Shown here: positions 9,601-17,410 of the stretch, in pieces
How positions within the stretch are numbered: the first letter of the stretch is position 1
Layout of the letters: each line of letters begins with the position of its first letter
Source of the DNA: Isoptericola variabilis 225
GTDB lineage: Bacteria; Actinomycetota; Actinomycetes; Actinomycetales; Cellulomonadaceae
Assembly: GCF_000215105.1 (NCBI RefSeq)
Contig: NC_015588.1
Location: 2,046,001-2,110,000 of the forward strand
Length of the DNA: 64,000 nucleotides
Reading direction: 5' to 3'
Program-made: the position numbers and the translations under genes
Notes under the pieces: generated by a model
What the model was told of the DNA's origin: nothing
Seen by the model: the letters and a program-made list of their open reading frames with translations, nothing else
The model's database searches: none

Positions 9601-9803
9601 GCCTCGCCGTTGGACGTGTCGCGCTCGATCGGGCCCCACCCGTTGGACTGGTTGAGCCAGGGCAGGTCTGAGACATACACGTCTCCAGTAGGCGCGTCGG
9701 CATGTGCGACAGCCGCCCCTGCGACGGTGACCCCACCGGCCACCACGGACCCGGCGGCTGCCGCGGCGATGATTCCTCGCGATCTCAGTGTGCGTCGTTG
9801 CAC
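6645..9803 (-). CDS. Secreted GH97 glycoside hydrolase with two NPCBM domains
   Basis: 1052 residues. GTG 9803 is chosen because AAGGAG lies 8 bases upstream and a Tat/Sec-like signal follows (QRRTLRSRG, then an Ala/Val-rich core ending near AHA). Domains in order: NPCBM about 40-175 (YVSDLPWLNQSNGWGPIERD), GH97 N-terminal and catalytic domains about 185-780, NEW3-like domain about 800-890, second NPCBM 900-1052. In the barrel, LDEGW lies near 493, KVDFMDTDSQ near 545 and MTYEAVRG near 596. The Asp of KVDFMD and the Glu of YEAVRG match nucleophile and acid/base of retaining GH97 alpha-galactosidase-type members rather than inverting SusB-type enzymes; that distinction is from memory. It is the last gene of a damaged sugar-import operon. 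Confidence 0.88.
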   Translation of the reverse strand: MQRRTLRSRGIIAAAAAGSVVAGGVTVAGAAVAHADAPTGDVYVSDLPWLNQSNGWGPIERDTSNGEAAAGDGRTITIGGTQYDKGIGMHATGALSVDLAANCTSFSAFVGLDDEVTSGVGTTRFQVFGDGRLLAETPVLTGNDGSHELTADVTDVETLRLVAHEATNGKNFDHASWGDARLACADVPPEDPAVVERWAIGAPEGSDLGGELTLDSTGRVGLDISAAGQSVVSATRLGLVGSDGDFRSGLSFVSRTDAVVADSYTMTTGKRAERAYTHTESLFEFQNRDGKRFSIQVRLGADGAAYRYLVDGDGEHRVDDESGRWTLPADGRAWMQKSYAVNYEAEWTQTTASGGNGTGSVGYPALFQQGERYVLLTEADLHGDYSGSHLSHGTGSLSYGVDLFQNRPVTATGDLSTPWRVAIVGGLDDVVSSTLVDDLASPNQLSGTDTSWIRTGTSSWSWLTDWNSPRSEDRQRDFIDLSSRMGWEYVLLDEGWDASWVPRTVRYAQTKGVEVIVWFHSRDLRTQEQRDEWLPRLASWGVRGIKVDFMDTDSQAIHQWYDQIAADTAEHRLMVNFHGASLPTGMQRTWPHIMTYEAVRGAENGISPQRSLTVPFTRNVVGSMDWTPVTFSRGNGSSSKAHEVAMAIVYESGWQHMSDKPEAYAAEPNAAPFLQNIPARWDETRLISGTPGSDLVLARKSADRWFVGGMRAGTGAPLELPLDRFGGRKLIVDLLTDQGSNGSATVAKTVRATSEETLTVPTATNGGFAAVVCLATPHRDSCLDPVEPVPAAQLDVEPARADIAPGTTLDLSATFSVADREVGTVSLSPAVPDGWVLDGDPVRAKQLGAGQVLEGTWRVTVPEDAESGTVELPVRATYRDGGSQHVAANQSTMWVTPPPLTGTVYLSDVPWLEQSNGYGPIERDMSNGQAAAGDGRPLEIDDVRYAKGIGMHATGSLTAWLGGTCTTFGAVVGIDDEVLETPRESGIGSVRFEVYGDGRLLAQTPVLTNDEAALPLNVDVTGIDRLRLVAHEATNGKNFDHADWADARATCG

Positions 9804-9852
9804 TGCATTCTCCTTCGTGGATACCTGACGTCGAGCGTGCAATCGGTCGTGC

Positions 9853-10806
9853 TCAGCCCTTGAGGCCGGTGTGGGCGAGGCCCTGGACGAACTGCTTCTG
9901 TGCGACGAGGAAGACCGCCAGCACGGGCAGGACGGTGAGCGTGGTGGCGGCGAGCTGGACGTTCCACATGGGGCCCCCGTAGGCGTCGACGTACTGGGTA
10001 AGGGCCTGCGGGAGCGTGAACCTGTCCTTGCTCGACAGGTACACGATGGGTTCGAGGTAGAGGTTACAGGACTTGAGGAACGTGAAGATCGCGACGGCTC
10101 CGAGCGCCGAGCGCGACAACGGGACGGCGATGCGCCAGAAGATTCCCCACCGCCCGAGCCCGTCCACCCGTCCGGCCTCCTCGAGCTCGGTGGGCAGGCC
10201 GAGGAAGAACTGCCGCATGATGAACACGGCCAGGACGGCCGGTGCACCGAGGACCGGGATGACGATGAGCGGCCAGTGCGTGTTGATCAGCCCGAGGCTG
10301 TTGACGATGCGGAACAGCGGCACGATCGTCACCTCGGACGGCACCAGCAGGCCGACGAGGACGAGGACGAAGAGCGCGTTGGCGCCGGGGAACCGGATGC
10401 GTGCGAAGGCGTAGCCGGCCATTGCGGCCACCAGCATCGTCCCGATCGTGACGACGGCGGCGATGTAGAGGGAGTTCCAGTACTGCTGGGCGAACGGCTG
10501 GAGCGTGAAGACCTGGCCGTAGGCGTCGAACGACGGGTCCTGAGGCCACACCGTCGGCACGGCCCGGAGGATCTCGCTCATGGGCTTCAAGCTCGACGTG
10601 ACCATCCACCATGTCGGGAAGACGAAGGGCACGCTGAGCACGGCCAGCAGCGCCAAGAGTCCCCACCGGGTCCCGCGCCGGCCGGACCGCGAGGAGCGCG
10701 GTGCCGTGGGGTTCGCTGCACGGGCGATGTCGGCCGTGCCGGCCCCGGGCGCGGACACCTCGGCCGGCGGCTCCGTCGTGGTCGCGGGAATGACGTCAGA
10801 CCTCAT
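9853..10806 (-). CDS. ABC sugar transporter permease, MalG-like (CUT1)
   Basis: 317 residues with a long polar N-terminus and six predicted membrane segments. The EAA loop that docks the ATPase is seen as [23 protein letters not shown]. It follows the truncated MalF-like gene with an 11-bp overlap and precedes the GH97 gene by 49 bp, so it belonged to a binding protein-permease-permease-glycosidase operon. Its own frame is intact. Its permease partner and binding protein are destroyed by the ISL3 insertion, so it is probably non-functional unless a paralogous partner substitutes. Confidence 0.88.
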   Translation of the reverse strand: MRSDVIPATTTEPPAEVSAPGAGTADIARAANPTAPRSSRSGRRGTRWGLLALLAVLSVPFVFPTWWMVTSSLKPMSEILRAVPTVWPQDPSFDAYGQVFTLQPFAQQYWNSLYIAAVVTIGTMLVAAMAGYAFARIRFPGANALFVLVLVGLLVPSEVTIVPLFRIVNSLGLINTHWPLIVIPVLGAPAVLAVFIMRQFFLGLPTELEEAGRVDGLGRWGIFWRIAVPLSRSALGAVAIFTFLKSCNLYLEPIVYLSSKDRFTLPQALTQYVDAYGGPMWNVQLAATTLTVLPVLAVFLVAQKQFVQGLAHTGLKG

Positions 10807-10916
10807 GGAAGACCCACCTCTTGCGCGATTGCCACTGCACGAGCGTCAGGACGAGGACGATGAGGAACAGCAGCACGGCGATCGCGCTGGCGTACCCGAA
10901 CTCGTTGAACCAAAGG
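10796..10916 (-). pseudogene. C-terminal remnant of a MalF-like sugar permease
   Basis: Only the last 40 or so residues remain ([20 protein letters not shown], then [15 protein letters not shown]). This is the last membrane helix and tail typical of the first CUT1 permease. The coding sequence starts abruptly at the ISL3 terminal repeat. The missing part, about 270 residues, is not found on the other side of the element. Confidence 0.85.
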
Positions 10917-12405
10917 GGCTCTTCGCAGATGAAGGGGGTGCCGCGATGACACGCCGAGCGGCGCGGTGACGCCCGGGTAGGGGTCGAGGCCCTCCAGGAT
11001 CGGTTGCGACCAAGCAAACCTGTCCGGAAGGCCTCGACTGTGTCCGAGCCTACGGCCTGCGTGCCGTGCTGCCCGTGTTCGACATCCGCCACTCCCGCGA
11101 CGTCGTACTGTGATCGCTGCGACCTGCTGGTGGGCCTGGCACCGTTGCGCGCGATCGACGTCGAGCGCCGCGACGACGGGGCGCTGGTGGTGACGGTCGA
11201 GTCGCCGCCGGGGCTGATGGGCTGCCCGGCCTGCGGGGTGGTGGCGGTGAGCAAGGGCCGGCGCATGGTCGAGCTGATCGACGCTCCGGCGTTCGGGGCC
11301 CCGGTCCGGTTGCGGTGGCGCAAGCGGCGCTGGCGGTGCCCGGATCCGGGGTGTGAGACCGGGTCGTTCACCGAGCAGCACGAGCAGGTCGCCGCCGCGC
11401 GCGCGGTCCTGACCACCCGGGCGATCGGGTGGGCCATCGCCCAGCTGCGCGCCGAGCACGCCTCGGTCGCCGGTCTGGCGCGTCAGCTCGACGTGTCGTG
11501 GTGGACCGTGTGGGACGCGATCGCCCCGCTGCTGACGGCCGCCGCGGCGGACGAGTCCCGGTTCGCCGGTGTCACCACCCTGGGCGTGGACGAGCACGTG
11601 TGGCACCACGTCGACGTGCGCCGGCGGGGGCCGAAGGAGCTGACCGGGATGGTCGACCTGTCCCGCGACGATGCCGGCCGGACCCGGGCCCGGCTGCTGG
11701 ACCTCGTGCCCGGTAGGTCGACCAAGGCGTACGCCGACTGGCTGCACCAGCGCGGCGAGACGTTCCGGGCGACGGTGAAGGTCGCGACACTGGACCCGTT
11801 CGCCGGCTACAAGAAGGCGATCGACGACCAGCTGGCCGACGCGGTCGCGGTGCTCGACGCCTTCCACATCGTCAAGCTCGCCACCACCGCCGTGGACGAG
11901 GTGCGCCGCCGGGTGCAGCAGCAGACCACCGGTCACCGCGGCCGCAAGGGCGACCCGCTCTACGGCATCCGCAACATCCTGCGCGCCGGCGCCGAACGCC
12001 TCACCGCCAAGCAACAGGCTCGCCTCACCCGGGCGATCGAGGCCGACGAACGACACCTCGAGGTGTTCGTCGCCTGGCAGGCCGCCCAACAGGTCCGCGC
12101 CGTGTTCCACCAGCCCAGCCCCGAGGCCGGCCGCCGGCTCGCCCGCCGGGTCCTGGACACCCTGCACCGGTGCCCGATCCGCGAGATCGCCCGCCTCGGC
12201 AAGACCCTGCGCCGCTGGTCCGCCGCGTTCCTGGCCTACTTCGACACCGCCCGCTCCTCCAACGGCGGCACCGAGGCGATCAACGGACTCATCGAGCTAC
12301 ACCGGCGCGTCGCCCGCGGCTTTCGCAACTACGACAACTACCGGCTCCGCATGCTCCTGATCGGTGGAGGACTCACCCCGTGACCCCCCTCATCTGCGAA
12401 GAGCC
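10917..12405 (+). mobile_element. ISL3-family insertion sequence, 1489 bp
   Basis: The left terminal repeat GGCTCTTCGCAGATGAAGGG (10917) is mirrored at the right end (12405 inward, GGCTCTTCGCAGATGAGGGG), with only one mismatch over about 23 bp. The GGCTCTTCGCAGA opening is typical of ISL3. The flanks ACCAAAGG (10909-10916) and GCAAAAGG (12406-12413) agree at 6 of 8 positions, so they are not a true 8-bp duplication. Left and right flanks are parts of two different genes, the mark of a deletion running out from the element. Confidence 0.9.
11040..12383 (+). CDS. ISL3-family transposase
   Basis: About 447 residues from GTG 11040; an in-frame TTG at 11004 would add 12. The N-terminal zinc-finger region has paired cysteines (CDRC, CPAC, CPDPGC), followed by a helix-turn-helix ([19 protein letters not shown]). 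The DDE catalytic domain shows the first Asp in LGVDEHVW, the second in VLDAFHIVK and the Glu in [15 protein letters not shown]. The frame is intact and both terminal repeats are present, so this element may still be active. Confidence 0.93.
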   Translation: MSEPTACVPCCPCSTSATPATSYCDRCDLLVGLAPLRAIDVERRDDGALVVTVESPPGLMGCPACGVVAVSKGRRMVELIDAPAFGAPVRLRWRKRRWRCPDPGCETGSFTEQHEQVAAARAVLTTRAIGWAIAQLRAEHASVAGLARQLDVSWWTVWDAIAPLLTAAAADESRFAGVTTLGVDEHVWHHVDVRRRGPKELTGMVDLSRDDAGRTRARLLDLVPGRSTKAYADWLHQRGETFRATVKVATLDPFAGYKKAIDDQLADAVAVLDAFHIVKLATTAVDEVRRRVQQQTTGHRGRKGDPLYGIRNILRAGAERLTAKQQARLTRAIEADERHLEVFVAWQAAQQVRAVFHQPSPEAGRRLARRVLDTLHRCPIREIARLGKTLRRWSAAFLAYFDTARSSNGGTEAINGLIELHRRVARGFRNYDNYRLRMLLIGGGLTP

Positions 12406-12825
12406 GCAAAAGGGCTGTTGGAGAAGGGATAGGCGTACAGTCCGTCGCCGTCCTCCCACAGGCTCAGCGCGCTGGGGACGAGGTCGTCGAAGTCGTATTC
12501 CTCATTGCCCTCCAACGCCGGTCGCAGGTCGACCAAGGCACCGCTCGAGACGAACTCTGGGGCGTAGCTCTCGAGGATCCACGCGAGGTCCGGGGCGTTG
12601 CCGCCCGCCAGCTGAGTCGTCAGCGAAGTGGTGTAGTCCTCGAAGGGAATGGTCTCGAACGTCACGCTCGAGACCAGCTCCGGGTTCTGCGCGACGTACT
12701 CGTCGGCGATCTCCTGGAACAGTGCGAGCTGCGACTCGTCGGCCGTCCACACGGTCATGCGCAGGTCGACCGGCTCCGACGGCGTGCCGGGCTCGTCCAC
12801 GGCGGCGGGCTCTCCGCCGCCGCCG
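12406..12825 (-). pseudogene. Sugar ABC transporter substrate-binding protein, internal fragment
   Basis: In minus-strand sense the frame reads EPVDLRMTVWTADESQLALF, then FETIPFEDYTTSLTTQLAGG, APDLAWILESYAPEFV and LYAYPFSNSPFA. This is the N-terminal lobe of a CUT1 solute-binding lipoprotein. It is cut at SPFA by the ISL3 terminal repeat, so the C-terminal two thirds are missing. The signal peptide and lipobox are also missing: upstream of about 12825 the reading becomes antisense to an unrelated gene tail. The fragment is therefore broken at both ends. Confidence 0.85.
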
Positions 12826-12923
12826 CGGCGGACGAGGTCGCCGAGCTGGACGCGCTCACCAAAGTGATGCCCGTCCAGGGCAACCGGTACAACGACGCTG
12901 GGATGCGTATGGTCGGCCTGTAG
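12801..12923 (+). pseudogene. C-terminal tail of an unidentified protein
   Basis: On the plus strand, the frame ending with TAG at 12921-12923 reads LSAAAAADEVAELDALTKVM and then PVQGNRYNDAGMRMVGL. It has the composition of genuine protein, whereas the opposite strand, nominally extending the binding-protein fragment, does not. I take it as the end of a plus-strand gene whose body was removed when this region was rearranged. I do not recognise the family. Confidence 0.35.
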
Positions 12924-13141
12924 ACCGACATAGGCGAAAGACAAGCGCCGTGAGTCAACTGTGAGCCTCGGGTGGCCGTCTGGGGCTGGCTGGTCCGGAT
13001 GGCGCTCGGAAGAGGGAGATGCGCGTGCACCCTTCCCCCGCGAGGGCCTGGCGGAGAAAGTGGCACTGCGGGGCTCCGGGGGCCGGAGGCGTGTCCGAGG
13101 CGCGGACTACGGCGCGCAGGCCAGCAGCCTGGAACGAGAGG
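12924..13141. other. intergenic, no gene seen
   Basis: About 220 bp between the unidentified gene tail and tRNA-Val. No frame here has protein-like composition or a supported start. It lies on the 3' side of the tRNA, where an integrase attachment remnant could be expected, but I see no repeat of the tRNA 3' end in this stretch. Confidence 0.4.
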
Positions 13142-13218
13142 TGGTGGGCCCGGAGGGACTCGAACCCCCGACATCCACGGTGTAAGCGTGGCGCTCTAAC
13201 CAGCTGAGCTACAGGCCC
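13142..13218 (-). tRNA. tRNA-Val (anticodon TAC)
   Basis: Minus-strand cloverleaf: acceptor GGGCCTG pairs with CGGGCCC (one G-T pair). The D arm contains AGCTCAGCTGGTTAGAGC. The anticodon stem CCACG/CGTGG encloses the loop CTTACAC, giving TAC. The T arm contains GGGGGTTCGAGTCCC. The discriminator A is followed by an encoded CCA at 13144-13142. The 3' end faces the IS-rich accessory region. Confidence 0.95.
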
Positions 13219-13273
13219 TGGCAGCGCAGCAAGGATACCGGCCGTCCGCCGCCTGGATCCGCGACGGCGCGCG

Positions 13274-13762
13274 TCAGACCTCGGCGAGCGCCTCGCGGTA
13301 CGCGTCGAGGTCGCGACGCCGGCCGCGGGGGCTCACGAGCGACCAGCGCACGATGCCGTCGGCGTCGACGAGGAACGACCCCCGCAGCGGGTGCCCGGAC
13401 TCCTCGTCGAAGACGCCGTACGCGCGGGACGCCTCCCCGTGCGGCCAGAAGTCGCTCAGCAGGTCGAACCCGAAGCCCTCGGCCGCCTGCCACGCCTTGA
13501 GGCTGAAGACGGGGTCGGTGGAGACGGCGAGGAGCCGGACCCCGGCCGTCTCGAAGTCCTCGATGTTGTCGCGCAGCTCGCACAGCTCGCTCGTGCAGAT
13601 GCCGGAGAACGCGAACGGGTAGAACACGACGAGCACGGTCTCGCCGCGCAGGTCGGCCAGGTGCACGGGCGTGCCGTGCGTGTCCGGCAGCGTGAAGTCC
13701 GGCGCCGGGTCGCCGGGCCGCAGAGCGGGCTCCGGCGCGGTCCGCAGGTCCTGGGCGGCCAC
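13274..13762 (-). CDS. AhpE-like (1-Cys type) peroxiredoxin
   Basis: 162 residues from GTG 13762, one base after the TGA of the preceding DUF3052 gene, so translation is coupled. It has a thioredoxin fold with PGDPAPDFTLPDTHG and the peroxidatic cysteine in VVFYPFAFSGICTSELCELRD. The second cysteine in that stretch is only four residues on. A resolving-type Cys further downstream is not seen, consistent with AhpE/1-Cys enzymes that use mycothiol or mycoredoxin in actinobacteria. It reduces organic and hydrogen peroxides in the cytosol. The order peroxiredoxin-DUF3052-aceE recurs in actinobacteria. Confidence 0.9.
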   Translation of the reverse strand: MAAQDLRTAPEPALRPGDPAPDFTLPDTHGTPVHLADLRGETVLVVFYPFAFSGICTSELCELRDNIEDFETAGVRLLAVSTDPVFSLKAWQAAEGFGFDLLSDFWPHGEASRAYGVFDEESGHPLRGSFLVDADGIVRWSLVSPRGRRRDLDAYREALAEV

Positions 13763-13763
13763 G

Positions 13764-14174
13764 TCAGCGCCCGCGACCCCGGTTGGCCAGCTTCGTCGCC
13801 GACCAGTCGCGCGCGACGGCGAACGTGCTCGTCGCATGGAGACCCGCCGTCGTCGCGGCCTCCTGGATCTCGTCGTGGCCCACGTGCCCGTCACGGCCCG
13901 GCTTGAGCGTGAGCAGCCAGATGAGCCCGCCGTCGTCGAGCACGGTCTGCGCGTCGACGAGCATGTCCGTGAGGTCGCCGTCCTCCTCGCGCCACCAGAT
14001 GATCACGCCGTCGGTGACGTCGTCGTAGTCCTCGTCGACGAGCTCGCTCCCGACGACGGCCTCCAGATCGGCGCGCAGGTCGTCGTCGACGTCATCGCCC
14101 CATCCGAACTCCTGCACCACCTGTCCGGGCTTGAACCCGAGGCGTGCGGCCAGGGAATCCGCCTGCTGTCCCAC
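13764..14174 (-). CDS. DUF3052 family protein
   Basis: 136 residues from GTG 14174 (VGQQADSLAARLGFKPGQVVQEFGWGDD). It is an acidic single-domain protein with WWREEDGDLTDMLVDAQTVL and IWLLTLKPGRDGHVGHDEIQEAA, features of actinobacterial DUF3052. Biochemical function is unknown. Conserved divergent placement next to aceE, in an apparent operon with a peroxiredoxin, suggests a link to central metabolism or redox, but that is association only. Confidence 0.88.
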   Translation of the reverse strand: MGQQADSLAARLGFKPGQVVQEFGWGDDVDDDLRADLEAVVGSELVDEDYDDVTDGVIIWWREEDGDLTDMLVDAQTVLDDGGLIWLLTLKPGRDGHVGHDEIQEAATTAGLHATSTFAVARDWSATKLANRGRGR

Positions 14175-14512
14175 GTGGTCCTTCGTTCCTCTCGTTGTCC
14201 GACGACGACCGCCGGGCCCGGTCGTGCGCCCTGCGTGCGCCCAACGTAGTCCACCCGAGGCACCGACGCCTCGGCAAGGCCTCCCGCAGCCCGGCTGCGT
14301 CCACCAGGTGGGAAGCATGACGCATATCACGCATCCTTGACTGCTCGATGGTGTGCCCGGGGAGGATCTGGGGACACAATGAGTGATGACCACCTGTACG
14401 TGGAGTGCGCCGTCGCCACCGTGACGGCGCGGTACCCACGCGACGGGGACGCCCTGAAGGGGCTCGCGCGACGACCACGTCGCCGCCTGCCCGCAGAAGA
14501 GAGAGGTTGCTG
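14175..14512. promoter_or_regulatory. divergent intergenic region DUF3052 / aceE
   Basis: 338 bp carrying the promoters of both directions. A TTGACT at 14336-14341 could be a -35 for aceE, but no convincing -10 lies at the right spacing. A short inverted repeat CGCCGT/ACGGCG flanks about 14410-14431 and could be a regulator site. AGAAGAGAGAGG at about 14495-14507 is the aceE ribosome-binding region. I find no supportable gene here. Confidence 0.4.
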
Positions 14513-17263
14513 GTGGCTTCGTACGACGAGACCGGACCGCTGATCAATGGTCTGCTCAGCGCTGTGCCGGACATCGACCCCGCCGAGACGGCGGAGTGGG
14601 TCGAGTCCTTCGACGGCCTGATCGACGACAAGGGCGGCCCCCGCGCCCGGTACGTGATGCTCAACCTGCTGCGTCGCGCCCGCGAGCGGAACATCCAGAT
14701 CCCGGTGCCGATGGCGACCCCCTACGTCAACACGATCGGGGTGCACGAGGAGCCGTACTTCCCCGGCGACGAGGCGATCGAGCGCCGCTACCGCTCGTGG
14801 ATCCGCTGGAACGCCGCCGTCATGGTCACCCGTGCGCAGCGGCCGGGCCTGTCCGTGGGCGGCCACATCTCCTCCTACGCCTCGTCGGCGACGCTGTACG
14901 AGGTGGGCCTCAACCACTTCTTCCGCGGCAAGGACCACCCGGGCGGCGGCGACCAGGTCTACTTCCAGGGCCATTCCTCCCCCGGCCTCTACGCGCGCGC
15001 CTACCTCGAGGGCCGCATCAGCGAGCAGCAGCTCGACGGCTTCCGTCAGGAGAAGTCGCACCCGGGCGGCGGCCTGCCGTCGTACCCGCACCCGCGCCTC
15101 ATGCCCGACTTCTGGGAGTTCCCGACCGTCTCCATGGGTCTCGGCCCGGCGTCGGCGATCTACCAGGCGTGGACCAACAAGTACCTGCACAACCGCGGCA
15201 TCAAGGACACGAGCCAGCAGGACGTCTGGGCGTTCCTCGGCGACGGCGAGATGGACGAGCCTGAGTCGCGCGGCATGATCCAGCACGCGGCGCACCAGGG
15301 CCTCGACAACCTGACGTTCGTCGTCAACTGCAACCTGCAGCGCCTCGACGGCCCGGTCCGCGGCAACGGCAAGATCATCCAGGAGCTCGAGGCGCAGTTC
15401 CGCGGCGCCGGCTGGAACGTCATCAAGGTCATCTGGGGCCGCGAGTGGGACGCCCTGCTCAACGCCGACAAGGACCGCGCGCTCGTCAACCTGATGAACG
15501 CGACGCCGGACGGCGACTTCCAGACGTACCGCGCCGAGTCGGGCGCGTTCATCCGCGAGCACTTCTTCGGCCGCGACCCCCGCACCAAGGCCCTCGTCGA
15601 GAACATGACCGACGAGGACATCTGGAACATGAAGCGCGGCGGTCACGACTACCGCAAGATCTACGCCGCGTACGCGGCGGCGCGCGCCCACACCGGCCAG
15701 CCGACCGTGATCCTCGCCCAGACGGTCAAGGGCTACGGCCTCGGGTCGGGCTTCGCGGGCCGCAACGCCACGCACCAGATGAAGAAGCTCAAGGGCGACG
15801 AGCTCAAGGCGCTGCGCGACTCTCTGCACATCCCGATCACGGACGAGCAGATCGACGCCGACCCGTACCTGCCGCCGTACTACCACCCGGGCCCGGACGA
15901 CGAGGCGATCCAGTACATGCTGGACCGGCGCCGTCACCTCGGCGGGTTCCTGCCCGAGCGGCGGACCAAGGCCGAGCCGCTGAAGCTGCCCGAGCCGAAG
16001 ACGTACGAGCTGCTGAAGAAGGGGTCGGGCAACCAGGAGGTCGCCTCGACGATGGCCTTCGTGCGGCTCCTCAAGGACCTCATGAAGGACAAGGAGTTCG
16101 GCAAGCGGATCGTGCCGATCATCCCCGACGAGGCCCGCACCTTCGGCCTGGACTCGATCTTCCCGAGCGCGAAGATCTTCAACACCCAGGGCCAGAACTA
16201 CCTCGCCGTGGACCGCGAGCTCATGCTGAGCTACAAGGAGTCCGAGGCCGGGCAGATCATGCACACCGGCATCAACGAGGCCGGCTCGGCCGCCGCGTTC
16301 CAGGCCGTGGGCACGTCGTACGCGACGCACGGTCAGCACATGGTGCCGGTCTACATCTTCTACTCGATGTTCGGCTTCCAGCGCACCGGCGACCAGTTCT
16401 GGGCCGCGGGCGACCAGCTCACGCGCGGCTTCGTCATCGGCGCGACGGCTGGGCGCACCACCCTGACGGGTGAGGGCCTCCAGCACGCCGACGGCCACTC
16501 GCCGCTGCTCGCCGCCACGAACACCGCGTTCGTCCAGTACGACCCTGCGTACGGCTACGAGATCCGCCACATCGTGCGCGACGGCATCGAGCGCATGTAC
16601 GGCGACGGGTCCGACGGCCGCGACCAGAACGTCATGTACTACCTCACGGTGTACAACGAGCCGATGGTCCAGCCGGCCGAGCCGGAGGACGTCGACGTCG
16701 AGGGCATCGTGCGCGGCATCCACCGCATCGCGACGTCCGACGTCGAGGGCCCGAAGGTCCAGCTCCTCGCGTCGGGCGTCGGCGTGCCGTGGGCTCTCGA
16801 GGCGCAGCAGCTGCTCGCCGAGGACTGGGGCGTGTCGGCCGACGTCTGGTCGGTCACGAGCTGGAACGAGCTGCGCCGCGACGCGCTGGCCGCCGAGCAC
16901 GACGCGCTCGTCGCCCCGTCGTCCGAGCCCCGCGTCCCGTACGTGACGCAGAAGCTGTCGGACGCGCAGGGTCAGGTCTTCGTCGCGACGAGCGACTACG
17001 ACCACCTGGTCCCCGACCAGATCCGCGCCTGGGTGCCGGGCGACTACGCGGTGCTCGGCGCCGACGGTTTCGGGTTCTCCGACACCCGCGCCGCCGCCCG
17101 CCGGCACTTCCTCATCGACGGCCCGTCGATGGTGGTCAAGACGCTGCAGCAGCTCGCCCGCCGCGGCGACGTGCCGAGCGACGTCGTCGCCAAGGCCGTC
17201 GAGAAGTACAACCTGCTCGACGTCACCGCCGGCACGTCCGGCAGCGCCGGCGGCGAGTCCTGA
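14513..17263 (+). CDS. aceE: Pyruvate dehydrogenase E1 component, homodimeric type
   Basis: 916 residues, the usual AceE length; GTG 14513 follows a purine-rich AGAGAGG. It decarboxylates pyruvate with thiamine diphosphate and passes acetyl groups to E2 lipoyl domains. The ThDP-binding motif is [10 protein letters not shown] (near residue 243) with NCNLQRLDG further on. Substrate-site histidines are in [17 protein letters not shown] and [14 protein letters not shown]. The central pyrimidine domain contains [20 protein letters not shown]. The gene is intact and monocistronic-looking, ending just before a repeat array with a strong palindromic terminator. Confidence 0.97.
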   Translation: MASYDETGPLINGLLSAVPDIDPAETAEWVESFDGLIDDKGGPRARYVMLNLLRRARERNIQIPVPMATPYVNTIGVHEEPYFPGDEAIERRYRSWIRWNAAVMVTRAQRPGLSVGGHISSYASSATLYEVGLNHFFRGKDHPGGGDQVYFQGHSSPGLYARAYLEGRISEQQLDGFRQEKSHPGGGLPSYPHPRLMPDFWEFPTVSMGLGPASAIYQAWTNKYLHNRGIKDTSQQDVWAFLGDGEMDEPESRGMIQHAAHQGLDNLTFVVNCNLQRLDGPVRGNGKIIQELEAQFRGAGWNVIKVIWGREWDALLNADKDRALVNLMNATPDGDFQTYRAESGAFIREHFFGRDPRTKALVENMTDEDIWNMKRGGHDYRKIYAAYAAARAHTGQPTVILAQTVKGYGLGSGFAGRNATHQMKKLKGDELKALRDSLHIPITDEQIDADPYLPPYYHPGPDDEAIQYMLDRRRHLGGFLPERRTKAEPLKLPEPKTYELLKKGSGNQEVASTMAFVRLLKDLMKDKEFGKRIVPIIPDEARTFGLDSIFPSAKIFNTQGQNYLAVDRELMLSYKESEAGQIMHTGINEAGSAAAFQAVGTSYATHGQHMVPVYIFYSMFGFQRTGDQFWAAGDQLTRGFVIGATAGRTTLTGEGLQHADGHSPLLAATNTAFVQYDPAYGYEIRHIVRDGIERMYGDGSDGRDQNVMYYLTVYNEPMVQPAEPEDVDVEGIVRGIHRIATSDVEGPKVQLLASGVGVPWALEAQQLLAEDWGVSADVWSVTSWNELRRDALAAEHDALVAPSSEPRVPYVTQKLSDAQGQVFVATSDYDHLVPDQIRAWVPGDYAVLGADGFGFSDTRAAARRHFLIDGPSMVVKTLQQLARRGDVPSDVVAKAVEKYNLLDVTAGTSGSAGGES

Positions 17264-17273
17264 CCTTCTCGCC

Positions 17274-17410
17274 GAGGTAGCGCGCGGCGCGACGAGGTAG
17301 CGCGGGGCCCCGGACCGATCGGTCCGGGGCCCCGTTCGTTGCGCTACCTCGTCGCCTCGCGCGCTACCTCGGCGGATGGTGCGCTACCTCGGCGGGTGGT
17401 GCGCTACTTC
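17274..17410. repeat. 20-bp-periodic inverted repeat array, copy A (core GAGGTAGCGC)
   Basis: GAGGTAGCGC occurs at 17274 and 17294, and its reverse complement GCGCTACCTC at 17341, 17361, 17381 and (one change, GCGCTACTTC) 17401. Spacing within each half is exactly 20 bp, while the 10-bp spacers differ. The halves face each other across a 30-bp perfect palindrome. The last inverted unit supplies the TAG stop of the minus-strand gene. The same core and spacing recur at 54661-54880. Confidence 0.9.
17304..17333. terminator. 30-bp perfect palindrome, bidirectional terminator of aceE and the convergent gene
   Basis: GGGGCCCCGGACCGA and its exact reverse complement form a 15-bp stem without a real loop in DNA, about 13 bp in RNA. 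It lies midway between the converging aceE and TPR-like genes and in the centre of repeat array A. Confidence 0.75.

Noticed and set aside
12170-12964. Plus-strand frame running out of the ISL3 transposase into the binding-protein fragment
   Set aside because: Arg/Pro-rich shadow reading of two genes on opposite strands.
13142-13218. Duplicate of the tRNA-Val 3' end as an attachment repeat in the window
   Set aside because: I looked for the T-arm/acceptor sequence elsewhere on both strands and found none, so island boundaries cannot be assigned.
14337-14543. Possible 68-residue plus-strand leader gene before aceE
   Set aside because: It overlaps the aceE start in another frame and its C-terminal half is the Arg-rich shadow type. 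I see no supporting start signal.
14327-17107. 926-codon open frame antisense to aceE
   Set aside because: Composition is a mirror of the high-GC third-position pattern of aceE (Arg/Ala/Val/Leu/Asp-rich without domains). The plus-strand frame has complete AceE motifs.
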